The translations under genes and the position numbers were made by a program. Positions 33,886 to 45,410 of a stretch of 64,000 nt of DNA are shown here, piece after piece. The DNA is from Limnanthes douglasii subsp. nivea. Lineage: Eukaryota; Streptophyta; Magnoliopsida; Brassicales; Limnanthaceae. Within the stretch, counting starts at the first letter, position 1; the number at the start of each line of letters is the position of its first letter. The notes under the pieces were generated by a model. It was not told where the DNA came from. It did not search any database and worked only from the letters and a program-made list of their open reading frames with translations. The stretch lies in assembly GCA_036936605.1 (NCBI GenBank), contig JAUPFV010000005.1, positions 121,390,453 to 121,454,452 on the forward strand. The letters are read 5' to 3'.

Positions 33886-34616
33886 AACCATAACTTATAA
33901 CCCTTGACATATTTCATATACCCAATGAATAAGCACTTCAGTGTTCTTGGTTGCAGCTTGTCGTGTCGAACATGTACATAAGGTAATGTAGACTTTACTT
34001 CAGGTGTAGTCATTTAGTTATAACAAATATCACTATATATAATGCTTGGTGATAATATTTTTCGAAGTCCAAATACCACTATATATAATGCTTGGTGATA
34101 ATAGTTTTTTTACATAATGTAACAAACTCCTCAATAAAAATAACCATTTATGTTATAACAAGAAGTAACATATTCTGGTGTAACATATGATTGATACAAC
34201 CATTATAATTGACACCTTATTCCACCTTTCTCACTTAACATATTAATTCTAGATTGTCAACCTCTTAGCTAATGTAGACTTTACTTCAGGTTTAGTCATT
34301 TAGTTCGAAGCAGCTTTTTCCTTTTCTAAAGGACTCTCATGCCCATGATCTCGTTCGAATTTACCAGTGTTTTTCAAACCGTAGCAACCAATGCCTTTAT
34401 CGTAGGCTTCATGGTAGAAAAACCTGCTCGTTTTGACCAATGGCTTCCTAGCTGGAGTATTTAATACCTAAGATGATACCATTCTTATATAAGCATTTGC
34501 TCGACTTAAAGAAAGGGTTCCATGCTGAAGTAACCAATACCTTAACTGAAGCAATCGATACCTTAACAATACTTAGGCCTATACATTTGATGTTTTAGTG
34601 AAGGTTGTGCATAATT
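33886..34616 (-). pseudogene. Ty1/copia relic, integrase side, and adjacent repeats
   Basis: Minus-strand translation near 34000-33886 gives YVHVRHDKLQPRTLKCLF and IGYMKYVKGYKLW, the copia segment after the integrase core, which joins up with the RT half left of element B. Further right, a 36-bp direct repeat (33984-34019 and 34270-34305) encloses about 250 bp with a 46-bp tandem repeat at about 34031/34077. Beyond it, 34455-34300 is an open 50-codon stretch (RFFYHEAYDKGIGCYGL, ending TAA) that I cannot identify. Confidence 0.65.
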
Positions 34617-34994
34617 TGGTGAGGTTTATATTAGGCTGAGGGTAATTTTGTCAAGTGTTTTGGAAAGTTTTGAGAGTATTAAATATTTTATTGTAAAGTA
34701 GTGAGAGATTTGAGCTGTCTGGTTGTATTAAATGTTCACTACCCTCATTAATAAAAGTAGTTGGCTATTTATACCCTTAATTATGGACCCATGGGCTTTT
34801 AGGTCAAATTATGGAACCGAGTCAAGTTTAAGGACCCATTTATCAATTAAATTGATTACCATATTGCTTAGTCAAAATGTGTTTAGTCATTCTTTACATT
34901 TTTCATGTCCGGACAGTTCAATGGCAAGATTATGTCCGAATTGCCCTTGTCCGGAAATATCAGTAGGCAGTGATTGAATTATCCGGACTCATCA
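34617..34994 (-). repeat. 3' LTR of element C
   Basis: 378 bp, TGGTGAGG to ACTCATCA on the plus strand. TATA (TATTTATA on plus) is kept near 34765, while the three right-hand LTRs of C have TATTAATA there. Confidence 0.88.
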
Positions 34995-35418
34995 GTAGCC
35001 CCTTTTTTAGGCTTTGTCAAAAATCTTTGGCAGGACTAAAAAAATCACTTAGTCACTAACGACATTTTCCGACCCATTTGTGTATCTGGCTTGAGGCTTG
35101 TCCGAACTGACTTTTTCCCAGAATTCTAAGAGTTTCTCTTTGGATCGTGGGACACGTGTCACAATCTGATTCGACCTACCATCCGTTTTACCTAGATTGG
35201 AGCTCCTACGAAACCTAGAAAGTAACCTATGTATTTAATATTCCCACGCCAGCACCGTCTTCAATCATTGCACAAATCTCTTCGTCTCCTCCTAGGTATC
35301 AATTACTTTTCTCTAATAATATATAAAACATTTTTCACTGTTTCATTATCTTCATCACTCAACAGATCTTTTACAGAGCTTTTCACCCTTTCTTTCAAAA
35401 TTGTTCTTAGATAGTTTT
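34995..35418 (+). promoter_or_regulatory. Purine tract and internal promoter for the antisense gene (element C)
   Basis: The minus strand next to the LTR reads AAAAAAGGGGCTAC (polypurine tract). The plus strand has the G-box GACACGTGTC at 35151-35160 and TATATAAA at 35320-35327, 92 bp before the ATG at 35419. G-box-to-TATA and TATA-to-ATG spacings match element B almost exactly. Confidence 0.68.
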
Positions 35419-38336
35419 ATGTTCACGGCTAGAAACGCTCTTGTAAAAGGCGGCTGGTTGAACCTGTCTGAGTTAGAAAAAACAAGGAAAGTCGAAAGAG
35501 AGAAGCGTATCGTTGTTGGTCTCCCAGTCTCCCCTTCCCCAAGCGAAAATTTTGGTGAACCACCCCAAGAAACTGACCAAGGGTCATCCTTCACCAGAAA
35601 CCCAAAGCCTAAACAGTTGTTCAAACCAATCCTCTCACCAATTCCATCAGGTTCTTCTGTTCAGGAGTCCCAACCCTCCATTGCTCAGGAAAAAGCAGTA
35701 TCAAGTGTTAGAAAACCCTCCCCTTTCATAGCCATGGGATCAGATATTGAAAAATCTCCAGAAAAATCAAATCCACGCCGGACAACTCGTTTGGTGAAGG
35801 CCCAAGCAACTGTCTTACAGTCAAAACCCTCCAAACCGGAGGCCTCCAAAGCAACATTCAAGGATAAACCATCCATATCAGAGGTATTCATAAGATCCCC
35901 ACAAGATAAACCCTCAGGATCAGAGTCATCCAAAGTAGTCTCTCAAGCGAAGTCCTCCGGAACCCAGCCTCAACCGGATATTAGGCCTTTGGAAACAACT
36001 GGTGCTCATTCATCTAGAGAGCCTCTGGAGTTAGAATATTCTCCCTTTCCATCTACAACTACTGAGAGACCTTCCACAATGATGGAAGAAGTGATGGAGG
36101 ACAACATCGAAGAGGCACCTTTCGAAACTGAAGCCTCAGGGCAAATTGGGGATGCTGCCTCTGATAGGAAAGGCAAAGGCAAAGTGAAGGTTGGAGTGGC
36201 TCATCCGGATCTTCTGGAGTGCTTGGAGGGCAAGGTAGGACCTTCCTTTCAGAAAGTCAATGTGAAGTATTTGTTGGCCATGCTATACATAAATTATGTC
36301 TATACTCATACTGTTGAGGTGAGCTGGATCCGGAAAAAGTGGGGGATCCCAGAGTCAGTGAAGGTGAGAATACCTGTCACTCCGGAGACTCCGATGGACT
36401 GCAAACTTAATGAAGTGGTCATCTTCACCGAACTGTTCAAATGGAGGCTCAGATTCCTCTTAGACCGAGAGATTTTCAGGTACTTTCACCTGATAAAGCT
36501 TTACCTCCGCCAATTAAGTCCAAATGTTTGGGACTCCCTCATTGCTTGCATAATGGCATCAAGGTTGTCCGGAATCCCTCTCCCTATGGAGAAATTTGTC
36601 GCTGTGGCAAGTCTATGCAAAAATCACCACATCCCATTCTACCACCACAACATGGGAAACAACTTCAAAGTGGTAAACGACTTGTTGGAGTCAGAGAAGA
36701 ATTGGAGAACTCATTTCTTATTCATCAGTGGGTCATGGGAAAATGGGAGGAAGATCAAAGCCAAGACCAACCTAGTATTCTTACTAGTAGGTGGAAGAGT
36801 ACATGTAAATTCTTCAATTTTGTTTTTCATGTTCTCCTTTTTACTTCACAAATATTCCACTGTTGAATTATTACTTCTTTTTCAGTACTACCGAAGGAGT
36901 ATACCAGATATTTGGGAGAGGGGCAGACTACCTGTGCCAAATTGAATGTGTGGGCCGTAGAACGTTGGGGGAATGCTTTCCACAACTGCTTTACCTTCGG
37001 CAATATGGTGAGATCTCACATGTGGAATACCATATGCTAGAGAGATCTTACATGGAAAGAATTGACCACACCCCTTCTCCAGGTGTTATCCTCAAACGGA
37101 TAGAGGAGAAATATGGTAAACTGATCTTTCCCTCTAGAGCCAAGGCTCCCAGCAAGATGAAGAGGAAGAAGAAGAGAACTGCAACAGAAGTAGTTTGGGT
37201 TACCATAGAGGAGATTGGTCTAGAGAACCAAGGAGATATTGATGCCTCCTTGCTTAAGGTAGTTGAGGATGAAACTATCAAGGAGGCAGGAGAAACACCA
37301 AATCCACCAAGGCCTCCGAAGAAGGACCGAAAAAGGGGAGCTAACATTGACGAAAGGGATGCCAAGAAGAATAAGGTCACCTTAGGGGAGAAATAACTCT
37401 TCGCCTTTTAGAGCTTCCTCCTCCACCAGCTCTTGCCAACCCTACCTTAGCAGAGAAAATTCCAACAGACTTGCAAATCCGAGAGGGCAGCGGAGGAGGG
37501 ATTGAGGGTATGGACATCAGAGCCCTTCACGACATCGACCTTTACTTCACCAACTCAGAGAAGGATGACTTTGCTGGTCCTTTCCGTCCTTCAGGACCTT
37601 CCAACATGGTAACCTACAATGGTAAATATTTTTCTATCTCCGAAGACCAAGATACGGTGGCCCATTCTCTTCTAGGTCATATTCAACCAATGCTCGATCT
37701 AGAGAGGCAGGTGAAAAATCCGTCCGCCCTTATCAACACCCTTAATACTGTCAAGGAGTCTCTATTAATCAATCTTCTAATGATAATCAGAGCATAGAAG
37801 AATTGAAGAAAGAACTTGAAGTTTTGAGGAAGGACAAGGAAGATCTGTCGACCAAGCTGGCCACTTTGGAGAAGGCTAATACTGAGCTCCAAACTAAGTG
37901 CTCTGGTTTGGAGAAAGATCTTTCAACCTTAAGGGAAGACCTGAAGACCAAAGATGGTGCCATCCAGACCTTGTCTGGTGAGAAGACCTCTTTAGAAGAT
38001 GTTGTATCTAAGGTAACCAAAGAGAAATAAGACTTAGAGAAAGAGCAGGAACAAAAATTCAGGCCAGCATTGATAAATATACCAATGAGGTGATAGATTC
38101 CTTGGAAGAAAGGTATGCTGAGGTGAAGTCTGACATGGTGCTGCTTTTCCATGAAACGTTCCCGAAGAGGACGCTTGGTCCCTTGTGGAAATATATGGAG
38201 TACGAAGACATCCCGTTCCATACCATGGCAGATGGTGATAAGAAAAAAATACTCCAGTGGAGTCGACTCTACCACTGATGAAGAAGAAGGAACCGGTGAG
38301 AGTTCAAGCGTTGAAGTCAAAGGCCCCACAAAATGA
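35419..38336 (+). pseudogene. Antisense extra ORF of element C
   Basis: ATG at 35419 (MFTARNALVKGGWLNLSELE). Exon 1 is open for about 450 codons to a 1-nt deletion near 36772. It has a basic start, a Ser/Pro/Lys-rich middle, then the globular domain (KVNVKYLLAM, WGIPESVKVRIPVTPE, LYLRQLSPNVWDSLIACIM, FYHHNMGNNFKVVNDLL), like Pfam PF04195. Exon 2 (36886-38336) has LNVWAVERWGNAF, a Lys-rich patch (KMKRKKKR), then coiled coil (LEKANTELQTKCSGLEKDL) and an acidic tail ending TGA at 38334-38336. Further breaks lie near 37070, 37394, 37795 and 38028. It is the fullest copy of exon 1 here. Opposite to gag-pol; function unknown. Confidence 0.84.
36805..36885 (+). other. Intron in the antisense gene of element C
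   Basis: 81 nt, donor GTAAAT (weakened from GTAAGT in B), T-rich body, acceptor TTTTTCAG. Same position as in B and D. Confidence 0.68.
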
Positions 38337-38911
38337 GGTAAAGCAGGAACATCCGAAGGGAATAAGCCATGATGTTTTTAACTATATTTTGTGCTTTCTT
38401 AATCTTGTGAACTACTAAAGTCCTTGGATGACCAAGGCATTTTTGTAATTGTATCTGGTCTGAGTCCGGATAAGTCTTTCACAACACTTAAAGTCTTTGG
38501 ATGGCCAAGGCATTTTTTGCAATTCGGTAATGTTATCCGGTTCGTACCCGGACAGGTTTATCTGTCAAATTTTTCTTTGTTCCATGCTTACTTTCGATTT
38601 TAATGGCTAATGTTTAAAGAGCCTTACTTTACTTCAAAAATATTTAAGGTGAGAGTGTTTAATATCTCTGAGGACATGTATTTAATGGTCATCATTCAAC
38701 CATATTAATCCGATCTGTCAAAGATCCTCAGTATTAAGTTGGAGACTTGAAAATAATTGTAATCAAATCACACCGAATGTTTTAAGAAGTCATCGTATAT
38801 TATTGAAAAAACTAGACACCTCATAAAAACCTCCCCGCGCCACCAGGGTAGGAAAGACTATGCGCCCTAATATTTACATTGACTTTAAACAAGTAAATAT
38901 TTACACAATTT
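38337..38911. other. Converging 3' region of element C with hairpin pair
   Basis: AAAGTCCTTGGATGACCAAGG near 38418 (CCTTGG/CCAAGG stem) and a related AAAGTCTTTGGATGGCC word near 38490. The conserved CCCCGCGCCACC block and ATATTTACA words precede the pol stop. No gene. Confidence 0.62.
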
Positions 38912-41900
38912 TCATTCTAGATATAACCTGAGGTGTTCAATATTCCATGAGTGCTTCATAATTCTTCCATCTTTGTCTTGAAGCCTATATATCCCAGGCT
39001 TAAGCTTTTCAGAGACCTCATAAGGGCCTTCCCAGTTTGGAGCCAACTTGCCGAACTTCTTTTCCTTAGTATGCAAGAAAACCTTTCTTAACACTTTATC
39101 TCCTGATTGAAAATCCATTTTCTTGATCTTGGAAGCAAATCTGCTCCTCATCAAGCCTTGGTAATGGGTGGTTCTAAGATGAGCCTTAACCCTTCTTTCT
39201 TCTATTAAGTCCAACTGACTCCTAATTGCCAATTCATTGGCTTGTTCGGAATAGTTGTGGACTCTCTATGATGGCAGGGTTTCTTCTATATGAGTAATTG
39301 CATCCATCTCATACACCAGGAAAAAGGGAGATTCTTGAGTAGCAGCCCCAGGAGTAGTCCGGTATGCCCATAATACTTCTTGTAAATAACTTGGCCACTT
39401 CCCTGCAGCCTCTTCTAAGTTCTTTTTTAAGCCAAACATAATGGTCATGTTTGCCATTTCAACTTGGCAATTTTCTTGTGGGTGGAAAGGAGAAGAGAAG
39501 TAGTGCTGAATGACTCTGGAGGCACAAAAATTCTCTATATCTTTGTTATCAAATTGTGGCCTGTTTTCAATGGTTATATTTTGTGGAACTCCAAATCTGC
39601 AACAGATGTTAGACAAAATAATTTTTATAACAGCTTTTGAAGTGGTTCCTCCTAGAGGAGCGACTTCTATCCACTTTGAGAAATAGTCAATAGCTATAAT
39701 AATAGTTCTGCATCCTCCGGACGCCATTGGTAGAGGCCCAACTAAATCTAGTCCCCAACGAGCAAAAGGTAGTGGCTCAGAAATTGACTCCATAGGAACT
39801 GTTGGGATATGAATTTCGTTACCATACTTTTGGCATAGGTCACACTTTTTCACCAATTCCTTAGCATCGGCCATTATGGATGGCCAATAGTATCCGGCCA
39901 ATAAAACCCACTGGGTTAGAGCTCTATAGTCACAATGTGTTGATCCCTCTCCATCATGTAGTTCAGATAAAATAATTTGGGACTCTTCAGCCCCCAAACA
40001 ACGCAGGAAAGGTCTGCTAAACGACTTTTTATAAAGAACCTCCCTTATGATAAAATAAACCATGAGCCTTGTGTTTTATTTTTCTTGCCATAGCCTTCTC
40101 CGGAGTAAAAATTCCATCAGAGATGTATTGGAGAATGGGATATCTCCAATCTTTAGATTGTACTACTTGTACACTCAAGCTCTCCTCATCTTCCATGTTT
40201 TGTTTTGATTATATGGATGGGAATTCTTGTACATGAATCTATGGGTAGGACTCAGAGTATGCTATGGTTGCTAAAGAGTCTCCCAACGTGTTTTCCGATC
40301 TAGGAATATGCTCATAACAAATATTTTTGAAGTTAGATGCCACTTCATTAAGAACGAACAAGTATTTGATCAGATGTTCCTTCTTGGCTTCATACTGACT
40401 TTGAGCATGGTGGATAAGAAGCTGAGAATCACTAATCAATCTAACTCTTTTAGCCCCACATAGAAAAGCTAACTTAAGACCAACTATAGCTGCTTCATAT
40501 TCAGACTCATTGTTAGAGGCCCTGAAAGCAAAGCAAATAGCATGGTATAATTTATCACCATATGGAGAAGTTAAACAAATCCCAATCCCACAACCCATTG
40601 TGCTTGATCCACTATCTGTCCGGACAACCCACTCTTTTTTTGTTTTCTCTTCTGAAGCTTATTTAGAACTTCTGTTCAAATGAAACTCTACTAAGAAATC
40701 AGCAACAAATTGTGCTTTGATAGCAGTTCATGGGGTAAAATCAATGTCATAATCACCCAATTCCACTGACCACTTGGTCATCCTGCTTGACATGTCTTCT
40801 TTCTGAAGAACATTCTTTAGTGGAAAAGACTTTCGGACGATGATGGAATGATGTTGAAAATATGGCCTCATTTTTCTGGCAGCAATCACTAAGTCTAGTG
40901 CCAGATTTTCAAGCTTTAGGTACCTTTTTTCTGCATCCATCAAACTCTTGCTGGTGTAGTACTCTGGACGAGGATAATTGTCCACCTCTCTTACCAGTAC
41001 TCCACTTATAGCATATTCTGACACAACAAAGTATACATAAAGTGTTTCTCCGTCAACCGGCTTAAAAAGGGTTTTGGGAGAAGACAAATGCTTTTTTATT
41101 TCATCAAAAGCCTGGCCGCACTATGAAGACCATTTGAAGTCTTTAGCACCTTTCAAGGTCTGAAAAAACGGGGCACATTTGTCCAAAGACCTTGAAATAA
41201 AACGATTTAAAGCAGCCAATCTTCATGTCAACCTTTGTACTTCTTTAATATTTCGAGGAGGGTCCATTTTGAACAGGGCATCGAGCTAGTCAGAATCAGG
41301 CTATATCCCCGTTTCACTTATTACATAACCCAAAACATTTCTGGACTACACCCTAAACACAAATTTTTCTGGATTCAACTTTAAATTAACCTTTGTTAAG
41401 TTGGCAAAAGTTTCTTGAAGATCAGTTAGGTGCAACTCTTCTAAGCTTTTAACCATTATGTCATCAATATATACATCCATATTGCTTCCAATCTGATCAA
41501 TAAATGCTTTGTTCACGAACCTCTGATAAGTAGCCCCAACATTTTTCAACCCAAAATAGAGACCCCTATCTGTAACAAAGGTAGTGTGATCTTGGTCCTT
41601 CGGATCCACCTTTATGTCATTTTACCCAGAGAAGGCATCCATGAAAGACAATAACTTGTTCCCAGATATAGAGTCCACTAACTAATCTATCCCAGGGACC
41701 GGATAGAGATCGTTTGGGCAACCTCTATTAAGATGAGTAAAATTGATACACATACGCCATTTCCCATTCTTTTTCTTAACTAACACTGGTTTGGCAGTCC
41801 AAAAAGGATAATGAGACTCCTTTTTGTGCCCCATCTTAGTAAGTCGATCGACTTCTTAGACTATCACATCAACTTTCTCCTTAGAGAAAGCTCTCCTTTT

Positions 41901-42072
41901 TTGGACAACATGTGCAACATCACTCCGGATGGATAGCCATCTTGGAGCCAATTTTAACACTCTTTCCTTCAGCCAGATAGTGAGTTTCAACGTATTCAAT
42001 TGGTATGAAAGCACCAGGGGTCTCTCTAGGGTCATCTATTTCACCCTGACCCACAGAAGGCCCCAATAACTG
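38912..42072 (-). pseudogene. pol: pol of element C (unit 1)
   Basis: Ends IEHLRLYLE then TAA at 38914-38912. Integrase (40063-38912) has CDLCQ and a changed catalytic core: TTDNGPQFD appears as TIENRPQFD, so the second Asp is lost. The second RNase H lies near 40598-40239, gypsy RNase H near 41087-40728, and RT with VYIDD near 41470. About 110 bp are missing near 41930-41950 relative to units 2 and 3. Many stops and indels. The tandem-unit boundary at 40740 lies between the gypsy RNase H and the second RNase H. Confidence 0.86.
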
Positions 42073-42075
42073 CTA
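42073..42075 (-). promoter_or_regulatory. In-frame UAG between protease and RT (element C, unit 1)
   Basis: UAG CAG UUA, an exact fit to the CAR YYA readthrough context known from tobacco mosaic virus-type leaky stops. A GGGTCA/TGACCC stem (42052-42047 with 42034-42029) begins about 20 nt downstream on the RNA. Confidence 0.72.
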
Positions 42076-44431
42076 ATCTTCATGAGCCCGTACTACCCCT
42101 AAATACTAAAGAGCAAGTTCACTTGCATAACATTCCCTTGTTATCTTTTGGCTGTTCCGGACGACTTCCACTTGTTCTTGAACTGCATACTTCAAACATT
42201 GATGGACTGTTGAGGCCACAACATGCATCCTAGAGAGTCAGGACCTTCCAAATATCGCAATATAGCATGTGGGACAGTCTACCACAACGAATAACACCCT
42301 GATCATCTTCTTGAAAGGGCCTTTACCCAAAAGTAATTCCTCCTCAAACGCTCCAATTATATTCGCAGAGCTTCCCGTGAAGCCCACAATGGATCTGTTT
42401 AAAAGCTAAATTACTACTAGATTTTTTATTTGCTTGTAAGAATATAAAACGAGAATGTTGGCTGAGCTACCAGTGTCGATCAAAATTCGTCTTATATCAT
42501 TGCCTCCAATAGATGCTCCTATCACCACAACATCTTCATAAGGCCCAGCAATGTTCCTTAGATCATCCTCATCAAAGACTATAAATAGAAAATGAGTTTG
42601 GGACTGGTATGAAGACATGCCCCCTTCCAACTGGGTAGCTAGATTATGAACACACATTTTCCTTGACGAAGGAGAGGGTGCTGTCATGGTGTCCCCTCCA
42701 AAAATAGTACGTGACTCAAAGAAACTAATGAGTCCGAACACCGTTTTAACTTGTTCAGTTATGACCCCTACCTTATTACGGGTCGGGTCAGGTTCCAAAT
42801 ACTCTGAGTCCACATCAAATCTTTCATGGATCACCATCGCCCCCTCTAGAGTTGATGTTCCTGCGTTATTCGTAGGGCCTGTTCGGAGAGCATTGTCAGG
42901 CCTGTTCTCACTTCTTCTTTTGACATAGGCACCCAACTTGCCTCTTTCAATGAGATTTTGTACCTCTTGTTTCAAAGCGATACAGTCTTCGGTGTTGTGG
43001 CCAATATCATGATGATACTAGCAAAAATAAGTATTACGACTTTCCATGGGAGATTGGAGTGTTGCCGGTTTCCAAAAATGAACATCATCTTTAATTTTGT
43101 CATAAATGGTTGCCACATTCTCCTTTAACTCTGCAAACTACTCGGGTTGGACCCAAGGTCTTCGTTTATTTCTAGACTGCTGGCTCTGAGCTGGATTTGG
43201 GTGGGATTGAGTCTGTTTGGCCCTGTTAGACCCTTGTCAAGTTTCTTTGGCCTTGTACCCGGACTGATTCTGGTTTGGAGTTGCTGGGGCAGACCTCACG
43301 TGTCTGCGCACCATAGTCTTCTTTGTTTCATCCACGTTAATTTGCTTTCCCACCTGATTTAGCAAAACGCCCCAAGTCAAGGCCTTCTTCATTGTTACTG
43401 AATCAGCTAGATTCCTAGGGTTCAACCCTTGTCTCAAAGAAGCTATTGCTACTTGCTCAAAGCAATCAGCTAACCCATTCTTGGTATTCACGAACCGGAT
43501 TATATAGTCTTTTAGTGACTCATTTGGCTCTTGGGCACAATGGATAATAGTATCTCCATTGCCCTTCACCTCTTTACTCCCCACAAATTTCCTTCGGAAG
43601 GAAACCCAAAATGTGTCAAAGTTTCAGATACAACCCTGTGGCAAACTGTTGTACCATTTCAGAGCACTTTCCGTAAAGGATTGGGAGAAGTACCTACACA
43701 GAAATTTTTCATCGTCATCAAAATTTATCATAAAGTTTTTAAACTGTTCCAAATGGTTGTCTGGGTCTTTGCTCCCATAGTATTTATACATTTTATTACT
43801 GTCAAACCTCTTAGGAAGGTTTCCAGACAGTATCTTGGCACACAATGGTGTTTGCCTCCAATGTCGACTACGAGTAAAAACTGTATCTTCATTACGTGTT
43901 GCAAAAATACCTCGCTCAATATGGAAAGCAAAAGAATCAATCGACAGCTGGTCCACATGCTTGTGACTATGGTTGTGGATATAAGACGACCCTTTTCCCA
44001 GATGCCTCTTTAGTTTTCCATGCCTATCTCTCTTTCTTGAATATTTTTTAACTAGGTTTTGTTTTTTCCTAGACCTCCCCTCGTCACTGCTTTATGATAA
44101 GGACTCCTCAAGCTCATCCTCGTTCGAAGAGCTACTGGAGGACTTAGATTCTGAGCTCTCCACCGGCTTGGACCGGTGAAATTTCTTAGAACTGACATGG
44201 GTCTTTTTGTGCTCAAATGAGTCTTTGCAGATGGGTTGTTCTCCCTTGGGTTGTCAGTGTGGTGAATGGGTGACGCCTTTGACCTTTCTTTTAAACCCAT
44301 CTCTGTCTTTTTAATGGCCTTCAACGCCTCTATTTCAGTTCTCAACTTATCTCGCTCTTCGGTAGTGTATTCATTATTTCCCCCACCACCTCCACCAAAC
44401 GTGGTGGAATTGCATGCTCGTTTGGATCCAT
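42076..44431 (-). pseudogene. gag: gag-protease of element C (unit 1)
   Basis: ATG at 44431-44429 (start of MDPNEHA). Order: coiled coil, Ser/acidic stretch, capsid domain (KDPDNHLEQFKNFMINFDDD, ALKWYNSLPQGCI), gag tail, zinc knuckle with TAG in place of the CAG codon after its first Cys (near 43020), protease with IDTGSS near 42475. Indels and stops occur throughout. The TAG in the knuckle is shared by units 2 and 3. Confidence 0.83.
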
Positions 44432-44482
44432 CCGAATAAGTTATTTTTGCTGGTTTTGAATGCTAGATTCAGTCACCTTCTT

Positions 44483-44500
44483 CTCCCACTGTGGTCGCCA
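44483..44500 (-). other. Primer-binding site of element C (unit 1)
   Basis: CTCCCACTGTGGTCGCCA on the plus strand, 3 nt from the LTR start at 44504. Confidence 0.78.
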
Positions 44501-44503
44501 ATT

Positions 44504-44882
44504 TGGTGAGGTTTATTTTGGGCTAAGGGTAATTTTGTCAAGTGTTTTGGAAAGTTTTTAGAGTATTAAATGTTTTATTGTAAAGTAGTGGGAGATTTGA
44601 GCTGCTTGGTTGTATTAAATGTTCATTACCCTTATTAATGAAAGTAGTTGGGGTATTAATACCCTCACTTATGGACCCATGGGCTTTTGGGTCAAATTAT
44701 GGAACCGGGTCAAGTTTAAGGACCCATTTATCTATTAATATGATTACCATATTGCTTAGTCAAAAGTTGTTTAGTCATGTTTTACATTTGTCTAGTCCGG
44801 ACAGTTCAGTGGCAAGATTATGTCCGAATTTCCCTTGTCCAGAAATCTCAATAAGGAGTGATTAAATTATCCAGACTCATCA
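44504..44882 (-). repeat. 5' LTR of element C (unit 1)
   Basis: 379 bp, TGGTGAGG to ACTCATCA on the plus strand. The TATA position reads TATTAATA. Confidence 0.88.
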
Positions 44883-45410
44883 ATGCATACTTAGTCGATG
44901 CATTCAATCAATTATGCTTTGCTCAACCAAGTCAAAACTATACTTCCATATGATATATTAGTATTATGTTGGGGGTTAATGGTTGATAAACTATATCAAA
45001 TTTTAATTTTACGAACATTTTTATCATTAGTTAAAACATAATTGAATACAATTTAATGGTTGGTCATACTAATAATTATTTTATTAGTCATACTTTCTCG
45101 ATTTTGATGAATGAGGATTATGATAAAGTCTTAATGATTGACTGCTGGATGTGGTCCATATCATATGCACACCGGCCTGCGTACGAGCTTCGTTTACAAG
45201 ATAATGTCCCAAAGATCTTTAGTAAACAACATTAATCAATCGTAGTAATATATTATTTTTTCAACTGGCTTGAGGCACAAACGTTTGGAGACAATTTGCT
45301 AAAATAATCAGAAAATTCATTAAAATAAATATTATATGTAGGTATGATACACTAGTGTGATAACGAAAAATAATAATATGCAGTTCCAAACATGTAAATG
45401 ACATTTTTCT
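44883..45410. other. Flank copy 1 of the triplicated unit
   Basis: 528 bp of AT-rich sequence outside the LTR, repeated at 49663-50189 and 54415-54946. No gene or known repeat recognised. It holds a GCACACCGGCCTGCGTACGA patch, GC-rich for its surroundings, near 45167-45186. Confidence 0.7.

Larger units (their letters stand above)
34617..44882 (-). mobile_element. Element C: Tat-type gypsy element, LTR to LTR
   Basis: About 10.3 kb with both LTRs, primer site, antisense gene and broken gag-pol, of the same family as B. Its gag-proximal half and right flank are repeated in two further tandem units up to 54941. No clean 5-bp duplication is visible: the base run before the left LTR (TAATT) does not match the one after the right LTR (ATGCA). 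A displaced TGCATA word occurs in both flanks. Confidence 0.88.

Noticed and set aside
34611..44888. TGCAT as the target duplication of element C
   Set aside because: It lies several bases outside the TG...CA ends on both sides, so it is not a proper duplication; kept only as a finding.
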